Source: an uncultured Ruminococcus sp. (GTDB lineage Bacteria > Bacillota > Clostridia > Oscillospirales > Ruminococcaceae). Taken from it: DNA of 26,756 nucleotides. Below are positions 1 to 8,019 of this stretch, in pieces. Where the stretch lies: assembly GCA_900539835.1 (NCBI GenBank), contig UQDR01000026.1, positions 1 through 26,756 of the forward strand, written 5' to 3'. The notes below the pieces were generated by a model. That model did no database searches. It saw only the letters and a list, made by a program, of their open reading frames with translations, and had not been told where the DNA came from. The position numbers and the translations under genes are program-made. Numbering within the stretch: the stretch's first letter is position 1; each line of letters opens with the position of its first letter.

Positions 1-42
1 GGAGATATCCTCTAATCTGATTGTTTAACTGACTGCAAAACT

Positions 43-77
43 AAAGCGGTAACCCTATAAGGGTTACCGCTTTTTTT
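43..77. terminator. Bidirectional hairpin terminator after pepF
   Basis: A 13-bp perfect inverted repeat (AAAGCGGTAACCC / GGGTTACCGCTTT) with a TATAA loop is followed by a T-run on the plus strand. It sits 33 bases past the stop codon of the minus-strand oligoendopeptidase gene. The T-run is better on the plus strand, so it may also end a gene entering from the left edge of the window. Confidence 0.8.
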
Positions 78-109
78 GTTGTCTTAAAATAAAAAACATC
101 AGATGTTAG

Positions 110-1912
110 TTATTCTTTAACTAACTGTTCCATTTCATTAATAAGCTCGCCAAAAAGCTTTAGTGCATCGTCAACAGGCTTTGATGTAGTCATATCAACA
201 CCTGCTCCTTTTAACAGAGAAATTGGGTCCTTTGAACAACCACCGCTTAGGAAGTTAAAATAATCCTTTACCGCAGGTTCACCTTCTGTCAAAATCCTCT
301 GTGAAAGTGCAATAGCAGCAGAATATCCTGTGGCATATTGATATACATAATAATCGTAATAAAAATGAGGTATTCTTGCCCACTCCAAATCGATTTCACT
401 ATCAATTACTATATCCTTACCGAAATATAGTTCATTTAAGCTTCGATAAAGTGAGTTTAAGCTATCAGCTGTTAGGGTTTCTCCGTTCTCAACCTGTTCA
501 TTAATTTTCAACTCAAACTCAGCAAACATGGTCTGACGATAAAGAGTCGTCCTGAACTGTTCAAGAAAATAATTTATAAGATATCCTTTTTTCTGTTTAT
601 TATCAGTATTTTTAAGCAGATACTGCATAAGCAATGCTTCGTTGCAGGTTGACGCAACCTCTGCCACAAAAATAACATAATCAGAATATACCACCGGCTG
701 ATTCTTATTTGATAAATACGAATGAATTGCATGACCCATTTCATGAGCTAAAGTGAACATGCAGTTTAAAGTATCCTTATAATTTAAAAGCACATATGGA
801 TGAACTCTTGCCCCTGCGGAATATGCCCCGCTGGTTTTGCCCTGATTTTCATACACGTCTATCCACCTATTTTCAAAGCCCTCTTTTAAAATTGCTAAAT
901 ACTCTTCGCCCATTGGTTCAAGTGCTTTAAGCACGGTTTCTTTTGCCTGCTCAAAGGTTATCTTCATATCAACATCAGATACAATGGGAGTATAGAGGTC
1001 ATACATATGAAGCTCATCAAGACCCATGATTTTCTTTCTCAGCTTTACATAATCGTACATATAGTGCATATTCTCATGCACTGCATTAATAAGATTGTGA
1101 TAAACCTCAACCGGAACGTCAGTGTCGGACAAGGATGCTTCGAGAGTTGAATTATATTTTCTTGCCTTAGAATAAAAGTTCAATGCTTTAATCTGTGCGG
1201 ACAGCGTTGCTGCACAGGTATTTTTAAAGCTGTCATAGGTGTGATACATTGATTCAAAGGCTGATTTTCTCAATATTCTGTCCTTTGACTGAACAAGCGG
1301 GATATAGCTTCCATGGGTAACCTGATGCTTTACTCCGTCCTTATCTGTTGCATCAGGGAACTTCAGATCTGCGTCGGAAAACATGGAATATACATTTTCA
1401 GGCGACTGAGCCATTTCTCCTGAAAGAGCGAGAATTTTCTCCTCAGCATCTGAAAGGATATGCTCCTTTTGTTTTCTTATTTTGTCCAAATGCTTTCTAT
1501 AAAGCTCCAGCTCCGGAGTTTCAGAATAAAACATCTCTAACTTTTCATCGGAAATTGCAACTAATTCAGGGGTTTCAAAGCTTAGAGCAGAATTAATTGC
1601 AACATAAACATTGGTAAGCTGTCCGGTCATTGCCTGATAGGTAGAATTTGCAGTATCCTCGTCACTTTTTCTTTGAGCATAATTTCCGAGGCTGTCACAA
1701 TGCACAGATATTTCATCAGATAATGAAAGAAACTCAAACAAAGTCTTACCGCTTTCGCCAAGTTTACCTTTAAAAGCTATTAGCCTTTCAGGCATCTTTT
1801 TTAGTTTTTCAAGATCAGCTTTCCAAAGGCTGTCATCTGCATATATATCCTCAATAGCCCAAGTGTATTCGGGGTTTTGCTCGCTTCTTTTAGGAATTCT
1901 TTCTTCGCTCAT
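110..1912 (-). CDS. pepF: Oligoendopeptidase F, M3 family zinc metallopeptidase
   Basis: Cytoplasmic zinc endopeptidase that cuts short oligopeptides, a housekeeping role in peptide turnover. The 600-aa length is normal for the PepF branch of family M3. The zinc site is visible: HEMGH at residues 390-394 (two His ligands and the catalytic Glu) in the context FTLAHEMGHAIHS, with a probable third ligand, Glu418, in AEVASTCNEALL. No signal peptide or membrane segment is seen. The ATG at 1912 is preceded by an AGGGAG ribosome binding site at good spacing, and a consensus promoter lies about 50 nt upstream. The gene is monocistronic, with a hairpin terminator after the stop. It is intact and marks the chromosomal backbone at the left edge of the accessory region. 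Family assignment is secure; the substrate is not deducible. Confidence 0.95.
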   Translation of the reverse strand: MSEERIPKRSEQNPEYTWAIEDIYADDSLWKADLEKLKKMPERLIAFKGKLGESGKTLFEFLSLSDEISVHCDSLGNYAQRKSDEDTANSTYQAMTGQLTNVYVAINSALSFETPELVAISDEKLEMFYSETPELELYRKHLDKIRKQKEHILSDAEEKILALSGEMAQSPENVYSMFSDADLKFPDATDKDGVKHQVTHGSYIPLVQSKDRILRKSAFESMYHTYDSFKNTCAATLSAQIKALNFYSKARKYNSTLEASLSDTDVPVEVYHNLINAVHENMHYMYDYVKLRKKIMGLDELHMYDLYTPIVSDVDMKITFEQAKETVLKALEPMGEEYLAILKEGFENRWIDVYENQGKTSGAYSAGARVHPYVLLNYKDTLNCMFTLAHEMGHAIHSYLSNKNQPVVYSDYVIFVAEVASTCNEALLMQYLLKNTDNKQKKGYLINYFLEQFRTTLYRQTMFAEFELKINEQVENGETLTADSLNSLYRSLNELYFGKDIVIDSEIDLEWARIPHFYYDYYVYQYATGYSAAIALSQRILTEGEPAVKDYFNFLSGGCSKDPISLLKGAGVDMTTSKPVDDALKLFGELINEMEQLVKE

Positions 1913-1957
1913 ATTAATCTCCCTTTCTTTCTATAAGAGAACCAGCTGTTATATTTC

Positions 1958-1986
1958 ATTATAATTAGTATATCACACCAACTCAA
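1958..1986 (-). promoter_or_regulatory. Promoter of pepF
   Basis: On the minus strand, TTGAGT (-35, 1981-1986) and a perfect TATAAT (-10, 1958-1963) are separated by 17 bases, about 45 bases upstream of the pepF start codon. Confidence 0.7.
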
Positions 1987-2123
1987 AAAAATCAACGAAA
2001 TTGCACAGCAGTTGAAAAATAATAGTAAGCTATAATATAATTTTATTTCAGCAGTTTATTAATAATTTGCATAAAAAATCCGTCATCACTTTGTGTGTAG
2101 ATACTACATTCATTTTTTAATCA

Positions 2124-2286
2124 AAACCACCACTGAAGTGGTGGTTTGCACAGCCCCTAAAAGGGGCAAATACAGGCAAAACCCTAAAAGGGGTTATTGA
2201 AAGTTTGACATCGCATTACTATCTCTGGCGACCACTAAAGTGGCTGCCTTTTTTGCCTATTTATTCTTGCTACCCGTAAACGGGTC
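2124..2286. repeat. Cluster of five short hairpins at the IS200 right end
   Basis: Five small palindromes follow one another: AAACCACCACT-GA-AGTGGTGGTTT (2124-2147), GCCCC-TAAAA-GGGGC (about 2153-2167), AACCC-TAAAA-GGGGTT (about 2180-2195), CCACTAAAGTGG (about 2231-2243) and ACCCGTAAACGGGT (2272-2285). Four of the five have a TAAA-type loop. The first is the expected right-end transposase hairpin and the last overlaps the 3' end of tnpA. The others are more than an IS200 end normally needs. Confidence 0.6.
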
Positions 2287-2723
2287 TATATATTCTTTTA
2301 GTGTCATTTGGTCTTCAATGTAGTCTTCTTCAACTTGATTTTTTATGTATTCTCTTATTGCTTTTTCGTTGCGTCCTACTGTATCCACAAGTACCCTCTG
2401 CACCAAAAGTGTCTGCTTCCATACTTATATTTTAAATTTGCATGTCTGTCAAATATCATTAATGTACTTTTTCCCTTGAGAAATCCCATAAATTGTGCTA
2501 TACTCAAGTATGGTGGTATACTAACAAGCATATGTATATGATCTGGCATTGCTTCTGCTTCAAGTATTTCTACCTTTTTCTCTTCGCACAACTTTCTTAA
2601 TATTTGTCCTATATCTACTTTTAATTGTCCATATATTACTTTCCTTCTATACTTTGGGGCAAATACTATATGATACTGACATCTATATGTTGAGTGCGAT
2701 AGCGTTTTTATCTCATTTTTCAT
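2257..2723 (-). pseudogene. tnpA: IS200/IS605 transposase TnpA, frameshifted
   Basis: HUH/Y1 transposase acting on single-stranded DNA. The ATG at 2723 (MKNEIKTLSHSTYRCQYH) has a strong AAGGAGGT site 7 bases upstream; an in-frame codon at 2768 gives a longer reading but has no such signal. The HUH pair is H62/H64 in MPDHIHML, and the typical stretches FAPKYRRK and HFWCRGY are present. After CRGY (about 2388-2391) one base is missing, so the frame runs to an early stop at 2376. In the restored frame the normal C-terminus follows (DTVGRNEKAIREYIKNQ, then KEYIDPFTG) and ends at a stop at 2257-2259. The catalytic Tyr of the REYIKNQ helix is therefore lost from the truncated product. Confidence 0.88.
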
Positions 2724-2832
2724 TCCTAATAACCTCCTTATGTAATTTGTTAGTAATGCGGTCGCCAAACCGTTATTATTATACCATATGGAGGTTGTTT
2801 TTCCTTCAACCTTTTGCTAAAGCTTTTTATTT

Positions 2833-2851
2833 CCACCGGTAAAACCGGTGG
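2833..2851. repeat. IS200 left-end hairpin
   Basis: CCACCGG-TAAAA-CCGGTGG, a 7-bp perfect stem 110 bases upstream of the tnpA start. It shares the CCACC stem base with the right-end hairpin at 2124-2147, as expected for the paired recognition hairpins of this IS family. Confidence 0.65.
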
Positions 2852-2879
2852 TTGTTTTTCGCTAAAGCAGACAAAACAA

Positions 2880-2902
2880 AAAGCACGGCAAAACCGTGCT
2901 TT
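2880..2902. terminator. Hairpin terminator downstream of the 340-aa gene
   Basis: AAAGCACGG-CAAAA-CCGTGCTTT, a 9-bp stem. Read on the minus strand it is followed by a T-rich run (TTTTTGTTTTG), so it most likely ends the minus-strand transcript of the gene at 3079-4101. It lies just outside the inferred IS200 left end. Confidence 0.65.
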
Positions 2903-2949
2903 CTTTGCTTGCATCTATTATATAGAAACAATATGTGTTGTGACTATGA

Positions 2950-3069
2950 AATAGATGCTTTTCTAAAGAGCATATTTTTAGTGATGAAACTAAAAAAGAT
3001 GAATGGTCAAAGATATTGTTATTTAGTCCTCAACACTGGAATATATCAATAACATTAACAATGAGTTAA
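2950..3069 (+). pseudogene. Possible C-terminal remnant of an unknown protein
   Basis: A 39-codon open stretch ends in TAA at 3067-3069. It has protein-like composition (for example KKDEWSKILLFSPQHWNIS) but no start codon with a ribosome binding site, and a stop codon lies just before it. It could be the tail of a gene whose front was lost when the neighbouring elements inserted. It may equally be a chance open frame. Not recognised. Confidence 0.2.
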
Positions 3070-3078
3070 AATTTATAA

Positions 3079-4101
3079 TCACCTTTTAAATGGATCAACT
3101 TTTCCTCCCATCGCAAAAACTTTCCAATCATCATTTTTAGGATCTTTTATAAGTGTAATAATACATAAATCGCCAATTAAATGTTTGGATTCAATTGTAA
3201 AACTTGACTTTACATTTGGAAGAATATAAACATATGCCGCATTGTGTTGTTCGTTATATCTAACCACATTGCTTATTCCTGGTGATGGTATTCTTTCATA
3301 ATAATTAATAGCTTGAGAAAAATCTCCCCAATCGTTGATGTTTTCATTAAAAACTAATGTTTTCATTTGATCATATAAAAAATTCTCTTTAGATAACAAT
3401 TGTGTAAATTCAAAAACTTTTAGCAATATTTTAGCATCCTCAATATTCTCCGAAGTTAGAAGTTTCTTAAAATATTTTGTAATCACTTTTTCGTTTATAT
3501 CATGTCCATTAATATTTTTCCAAAAAGGAGAACCTGTAATACTACCAGTTATATCTCCCGTTTCAAAACTAATAGTAGGCGCTGATAAGTAAGGTTCTTT
3601 TTCAATTGATGATATTTCACGCTCCTCTAAAAATGAAAATAATTCATATAAAATTGATTCTACCTCTTTTACAAATGAGATAACATAATAAATTCTAAGA
3701 TTCTCATTATCTAATGCTATTCGCTGAATTCTTGCTTCATCTGCATGTAAGTGTAATCCATACATAATATCATCAATTGATTCATCCAAAGTTCTTTCTG
3801 AACCATCAGATAAAAAATGTTTTAGTGATTGCTCACAAGAGCCTTGAAATCGCTTCAAAACTTCATCCAAATATTCATTATCCTCAGGAAATTTTTCTTT
3901 AGCCTCTTTTACAATATCAGGTATATATAAATTACCTCTTCCGTTACGGGTATATTTACGCAACAGCATTAAACGAATATGCTCTGCAACATATATTTCT
4001 TCATCGTGCGTATTTTCTATTGCTTTACTATGATCTACAGGTAATTGTTGAGCAAATCTCTTATATTCTTGAACCGTAGTTTGAAATAATTCTAATTTCA
4101 T
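3079..4101 (-). CDS. Hypothetical protein, 340 aa
   Basis: I do not recognise this family. The protein looks soluble and mostly helical: no signal peptide, no clear membrane segment, acidic, rich in Glu, Lys and Ile. The first 230 residues are helical with several charged amphipathic stretches. The last 80 residues look more like beta structure (AAYVYILPNVKSSFTIESKHLIGDLCIITLIKDP). The ATG has an AGGGGA site 8 to 9 bases upstream. It lies 216 bases after the DUF4062 gene on the same strand, so it could be the second gene of that unit. It ends at the hairpin at 2880-2902. The position, between a DUF4062 gene and an IS, makes a defence-related or accessory role plausible, but that is inference from context only. 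The 216-base spacer holds short protein-like open pieces but no intact gene. Confidence 0.7.
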   Translation of the reverse strand: MKLELFQTTVQEYKRFAQQLPVDHSKAIENTHDEEIYVAEHIRLMLLRKYTRNGRGNLYIPDIVKEAKEKFPEDNEYLDEVLKRFQGSCEQSLKHFLSDGSERTLDESIDDIMYGLHLHADEARIQRIALDNENLRIYYVISFVKEVESILYELFSFLEEREISSIEKEPYLSAPTISFETGDITGSITGSPFWKNINGHDINEKVITKYFKKLLTSENIEDAKILLKVFEFTQLLSKENFLYDQMKTLVFNENINDWGDFSQAINYYERIPSPGISNVVRYNEQHNAAYVYILPNVKSSFTIESKHLIGDLCIITLIKDPKNDDWKVFAMGGKVDPFKR

Positions 4102-4317
4102 CTTTTATTCCCCTTTTTTCAAATGTTTATCTAGTTACCTTTTAGCTATCTTTCTTTTTAGTCTTGAAATTGATTTTCATGTAAACATAGGTGCTTTCAG
4201 CATAAAGCATCAGCAATTTGGGCTATTGCCTTCAAACGGTGTTGGACTTATCAAAACAGAATAATATCCTAACAACTGTTTCAACACATTATCGTCAGTT
4301 CTTTATCATATGTATTT

Positions 4318-5488
4318 TTATGACTGTAACAAAAGAATAAGTCTTTCGATTTCAGCATTTATTTCATCAGTGTTGGATTTATCTAGAGTACAAGTTAAAC
4401 AAATATTACGTTCTACATTATCATATACATCTGGAATACTTGTAATTTCACTATAAAGTCTATTCGCAAAATTATCCATTTCATCAAGTGCCGATTTTGG
4501 TAATTCGTATAGAAGTTGAATAAGGTGAATGAATTCTTCATCTACATGGAGTGACTTAAAATATAATGCCCAGCCAATGATTCTTTCATATATAGAGGCA
4601 AATCGTTTTGATACATAGATTATCATTTCCAAATCACTCGGAACACCAGGTGCACCTATTGCATCTTGAACTGCAGTATTTATAATGATATCGAAAATAT
4701 CTATTAATTTCATGATTTCATTTATTTTTAATGAAATATCCTCTATAAGTTCTGATGGATTTAGCGTAATGGTATGTTCCTTAAAAATTCCGTACTTCAA
4801 ATCCCATTTTCTCTTTTGAAGTTTATCAAATTCATCTTTTAAAACATACGCAAGAAATTTATATTCCCATGCATATGGTTGTTCAATTAGCGCACGTGCT
4901 GCTCCTGCAGGAATATCACTATTTAATATAGCATATTGTGGGCTAATAATCATTTTTTTATAATTTAAACCATCCGCAAAAATTAGACCTAATTGATTTT
5001 TCATTGTAATCTTGATATCATTTACACTTTCGTAAGTATAAATCCACTGATGTGACTCATCATAAATATCTGAAACAAACTCAAAAATTTTAGGGTTATC
5101 TACAACTGCAGAAAAGTCTCCATTTTTATTTGCTCTCCACAAAGGTAAATTATTATACAATTGTTTACTTACGAAAACAAACAAAGGAATTCCTTTAGCT
5201 TTGGCATGAAGATATTCCAAATTTGTAATGGATTTTCCCTGATCAGTTACATAACCGTATCTTGTACCTACAATAAGTATAAATATATCAGCACATTTGT
5301 CAACATTACTTAAACAGTTTTCAAAAGTGCCTACACAAGGATCAATAGGAAAAGAATTGAACTCTGAAAGCATAGCATTAAAGCCATAATTGTTTCCAAA
5401 AAAATTCCTTTAAATCTTCTCTCTGTTGTTGCAAATCATAACATGTTGAACTAACGAATACTACTGGTTTTTTTCTAGGATTACTCAT
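4318..5488 (-). pseudogene. DUF4062 (TIR-like) domain protein, frameshifted near its N-terminus
   Basis: An open frame of 351 codons starts at 5373, but the true start is the ATG at 5488, which has a GAGG site 6 to 7 bases upstream and a promoter before that. From there the typical DUF4062 opening is read (KKPVVFVSSTCYDLQQQRED, LKEFF). At a run of seven A on the plus strand (T7 in the mRNA sense, 5398-5404) the frame is lost. With one T removed it continues as GNNYGFNAMLSEFNSFPIDP, then the DUF4062 signatures CLSNVDKCADIFILIVGTRYGYV and ITNLEYLHAKAKGIPLFVFV. The repaired protein would be about 389 aa: a DUF4062 domain of about 150 residues and a helical C-terminal half I do not recognise. DUF4062 domains are TIR/SEFIR-like and occur fused to varied domains in signalling and probable immune proteins; no activity is proven for this one. 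As sequenced, only an internal start could give a product, and it would lack the first beta strand. Confidence 0.8.
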
Positions 5489-5518
5489 AACTTATCCTCA
5501 CTATAAAGCATTTGTTAT

Positions 5519-5547
5519 ATACTACAATTTAAAGATGATTATTTCAA
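5519..5547 (-). promoter_or_regulatory. Promoter of the DUF4062 gene
   Basis: On the minus strand, TTGAAA (5542-5547) and TAGTAT (5519-5524) are separated by 17 bases, about 30 bases upstream of the ATG at 5488. This supports the upstream start. Confidence 0.55.
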
Positions 5548-6150
5548 TTGATATGAATTATAACTCTCTAATCATTCCTTACAATTTGAGAATACATACA
5601 TCAAAGAATATTGATTTATTCAAAATAATAATTATTTCATCAGTCATTTATCCCATATTAATGCTTTCTTGCTTTTGATCATTATATTACAAATGCAAAT
5701 TTATCACAATAGTTTCGCATTTATGAATGTTCATTGGACCTCTACTATCACAACATATGAGCTACATGATAAAGAAATAAGATTATGGACTTTTTAAGAG
5801 TTCTTTTTATACTGCGCGACTACAAGTTGAGGAGTATATTTCATTGAATGACAATAATTGTACCACTTTAAAAATGTTAATTTGCATTTAAGAGAATGTG
5901 TGTTTGATATTTTAAATTCTTCTCCTATATCTGATTCCGATAAATATAAAATTTTAATATATTTTGGCGAAGTTAATAATTGGACTTATTTGTTTTTAAA
6001 TTGTTCCATTTCCTTTTTGTATTGTGTAAAATATATTAGACTTAATCTAGAATTGAATTATCGATGTGGTAAGTTAAATCATTAAAATAATCATTAAATC
6101 TTTACTTTACATCAATTTATGATAAGTTTAAATCAAGTTACGTGATTCTA
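5548..6150. other. Gene-poor AT-rich spacer
   Basis: About 600 bases with no convincing gene. A 75-codon open frame (5858-6085, plus strand, TTG start) is rich in Asn, Leu, Tyr and Ile, has an in-frame stop directly before its start codon and has no ribosome binding site; I treat it as chance. Short protein-like pieces on both strands (such as MKYTPQLVVAQYKKNS on the minus strand, near 5800-5850) could be remnants. No RNA gene or strong repeat is seen. Confidence 0.5.
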
Positions 6151-6948
6151 TCATTCGGCAATAATCTGCAAATATGATCTTCCTAATCTTGTAATACAAA
6201 AAGATTCTGCTCGATTAGGTTTCTTAATTTTACTCTTTTGTAAAGTAACTCCACGAGGTTTACTCTTTTTGCTATCTTTCTCCACTGCAATTAAATAATC
6301 TACAACATAATCAATATTTAGATATCGTTGTTCATCGTTTTTGCTTTGAAGCAAACCTAACCTTGTTAGCTTTTCTTTAATAACCATAGTTTGTTCAAAA
6401 TTAAGATTATATCTTTCTCTGATAGTAAGTATATTCTCTTCAGAATTCATATCATACATTTTTAAAACATCAATGTCTAATTGAGTCAATTCATTTAGTG
6501 TATTAAAGAAAAGCAACATCAAATTATCGTTTGTTTCATTGGTCATAAAATTTATATACCCATTCACATGGTAAGGAATCTTTTCTGACTGTTTCTCATC
6601 ATATATATTATCCAATAACCATTCCAAATAGCGAGTTTTAAATTTATCCTGCATTTCTTCATTTAAGGATACAAAATTGTTTTCAAGTGCACTTATCCTC
6701 TTGGCTATTATTTCTAACGTTTGTTTTATATTCCGTTCAAAACGATTTTGTTTATAGGAAAGTCTTATGCCATTAATACCCGGCACTACATTACCTATAA
6801 TCTCTCCAATGATTGTTGCTACTCCTTCTGAAACAACATATTCACCAAGTGTTTGAACTGCTTCAGGAAGAAAATCACTATTAGTCGCAGTATCAATCAC
6901 TTCGTCTTTAGTTGCTGAAAGAAAGTCCTTGATTTTACAATTTTTCAT
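6151..6948 (-). CDS. Hypothetical protein with hydrophobic segment, coiled coil and winged-helix-like C-terminus, 265 aa
   Basis: Not a family I can name. Visible layout: a helical lead (1-33); a glycine-rich hydrophobic stretch at about 38-60 (GVATIIGEIIGNVVPGI), which could associate with or span a membrane; a probable coiled coil at about 66-112; and a C-terminal region (about 155-262) with a winged-helix look. The last includes NLNFEQTMVIKEKLTRLGLL and ends ITRLGRSYLQIIAE, like the distal half of HTH domains. AAGGAG lies 8 bases before the ATG. It follows a 41-aa gene by 98 bases and both sit behind one good promoter. The hydrophobic-hairpin, coiled-coil and wHTH layout resembles accessory proteins in defence islands, but this is architectural inference only. 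Confidence 0.75.
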   Translation of the reverse strand: MKNCKIKDFLSATKDEVIDTATNSDFLPEAVQTLGEYVVSEGVATIIGEIIGNVVPGINGIRLSYKQNRFERNIKQTLEIIAKRISALENNFVSLNEEMQDKFKTRYLEWLLDNIYDEKQSEKIPYHVNGYINFMTNETNDNLMLLFFNTLNELTQLDIDVLKMYDMNSEENILTIRERYNLNFEQTMVIKEKLTRLGLLQSKNDEQRYLNIDYVVDYLIAVEKDSKKSKPRGVTLQKSKIKKPNRAESFCITRLGRSYLQIIAE

Positions 6949-7046
6949 ATATTATTCTCCTTTACGATTGAAGGATAGTTCAATTAGTGTTAAAGTCTAA
7001 AACGGTATTATGATGTTCAATTGCCAATGTTTTCTAATAAATTCCA

Positions 7047-7172
7047 TTAACTTATTATATTTTCATAAAAATCACTCATTTTAGCTGATAATGTAGTTGA
7101 TAATTCATTTGGATCTACAACAGTATTAAACTTATAAATGGCAAGTTGATAGTTTTCCTTTTTATTTATCAT
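7047..7172 (-). CDS. Small protein, 41 aa
   Basis: ATG at 7172, TAA at 7047-7049, reading MINKKENYQLAIYKFNTVVD and ending FYENIIS. Charged, probably helical, no membrane segment. A GGAAAGG stretch lies about 9 bases upstream. A TTGAAA-N17-TATAAT promoter is centred about 90 bases before the start, and no other gene lies between promoter and start codon. The next gene downstream on the strand is the 265-aa protein. The promoter, ribosome site and order make it more likely real than chance. It could be a leader peptide, an antitoxin-like partner or a structural small protein; the sequence does not decide. Confidence 0.5.
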   Translation of the reverse strand: MINKKENYQLAIYKFNTVVDPNELSTTLSAKMSDFYENIIS

Positions 7173-7249
7173 ATGCTTTAACCTTTCCGTACCTTATTTT
7201 TTAAGAGATAATATACAATTATCACCTGTCGAATTAAATTCACAATATA

Positions 7250-7278
7250 ATTATACACAAATTTATAACATTTTTCAA
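7250..7278 (-). promoter_or_regulatory. Promoter of the 41-aa / 265-aa operon
   Basis: On the minus strand, TTGAAA (7273-7278), 17-base spacer and perfect TATAAT (7250-7255). The leader to the small gene is about 70 bases. Confidence 0.65.
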
Positions 7279-7320
7279 TAGATTTAGCAAAATTAATACA
7301 AACTTGTCTGAATTTCTATA

Positions 7321-7332
7321 CATTGTACAATG
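7321..7332. promoter_or_regulatory. Perfect 12-bp palindrome upstream of the operon promoter
   Basis: CATTGTACAATG lies about 43 bases upstream of the -35 box of the 41-aa/265-aa operon. A possible operator for a dimeric regulator; no regulator is identified. Confidence 0.3.
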
Positions 7333-7393
7333 CACTGAATTTGAATTTGTATATTTAAACAATCCAATACATCTTTACGACTCATAATAACTT

Positions 7394-7654
7394 CTATTCT
7401 TCGTCAATAATCCTGCGGTATTCCTTTTCCTCGCTGTAATATAGTCTTTTGCGAACTGTTCAGCCTTAGATATGCTGTTTTCAAGAACCTTAAAATATCG
7501 TTGACAAGAGCGTAGTCTTCGTTAAAATCCTCATCAAGCTCATAATTTACAAATGACGATTCGTTGAGAAAAATCTTGCATCACAGAAGGTCGTCGAACA
7601 CTGGACGTCAACATGTTGAAACTTGAGCATTGTATCAAACCATTTAAGGATCAT
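7394..7654 (-). pseudogene. Decayed coding remnant with at least two frame changes
   Basis: On the minus strand, protein-like pieces occur in different frames in order: MILKWFDTMLKFQHVDVQC from 7654; then KIFLNESSFVNYELDEDFNE with YALVNDIL; then RKRLYYSEEKEYRRIIDEE ending in TAG at 7394-7396. The composition and order look like one short gene broken by small indels. I do not recognise the family. It is one of several decayed genes in this accessory region. Confidence 0.4.
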
Positions 7655-7708
7655 GTTTGAGGATAAAGAGACAGACTAAAGTAATTCCTCTAAAATTATT
7701 TTAACTGA

Positions 7709-7757
7709 AAAAAGGCCGCAGCATTCACACCTTCGGTGCGTATACTACAGCCTTTTT
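7709..7757 (-). terminator. Long hairpin terminator after the AlbA_2/HATPase gene
   Basis: AAAAAGGC (7709-7716) pairs with GCCTTTTT (7750-7757), with an inner CGCACC-GAA-GGTGTG stem (minus-strand sense) and a T-run in the minus-strand sense. It lies about 260 bases past the stop of the gene ending at 8020. The rest of 7760-8019 is AT-rich with no gene seen. Confidence 0.6.
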
Positions 7758-8019
7758 CTGTTATATCTTAATTATGAGGAATTCCCTCAAACTCTTTGCT
7801 CACAAGCACTTTCTTGTTTGTTTAGATATTACTTTTACACAAAATTTTATGAGATACCGATGTCCTGTTCCTTTTAAATATGATTTGAAAGTTTTATATC
7901 AAAAAACTTGATTCACACTCATATAATCCAATACAAACTATATTTTAACTTTATACAATTTAAAATTCAAAGTTTTACATTCACTAAGTTTAGCTCCAAG
8001 GTGTACATTTAGATAAAAA

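Larger units (their letters stand above)
2105..2875 (-). mobile_element. IS200/IS605-family insertion sequence (decayed)
   Basis: A transposase of the single-strand HUH/Y1 class (2257-2723) is flanked at near-equal distances (about 110 bases) by subterminal hairpins, at 2124-2147 on the right-end side and 2833-2851 on the left-end side. This is the usual IS200 layout: no terminal inverted repeats and no target duplication, with hairpins recognised by TnpA. The exact ends are estimated from that layout. The transposase is frameshifted, so the copy cannot move by itself but could be mobilised in trans. Confidence 0.75.

Noticed and set aside
2124..2290. CRISPR array
   Set aside because: The units are different short palindromes, not a constant repeat with spacers of regular size, and no cas gene is present.
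5858..6085. 75-codon plus-strand open frame
   Set aside because: TTG start directly after a stop, no ribosome site, low-complexity AT-driven composition; treated as chance.
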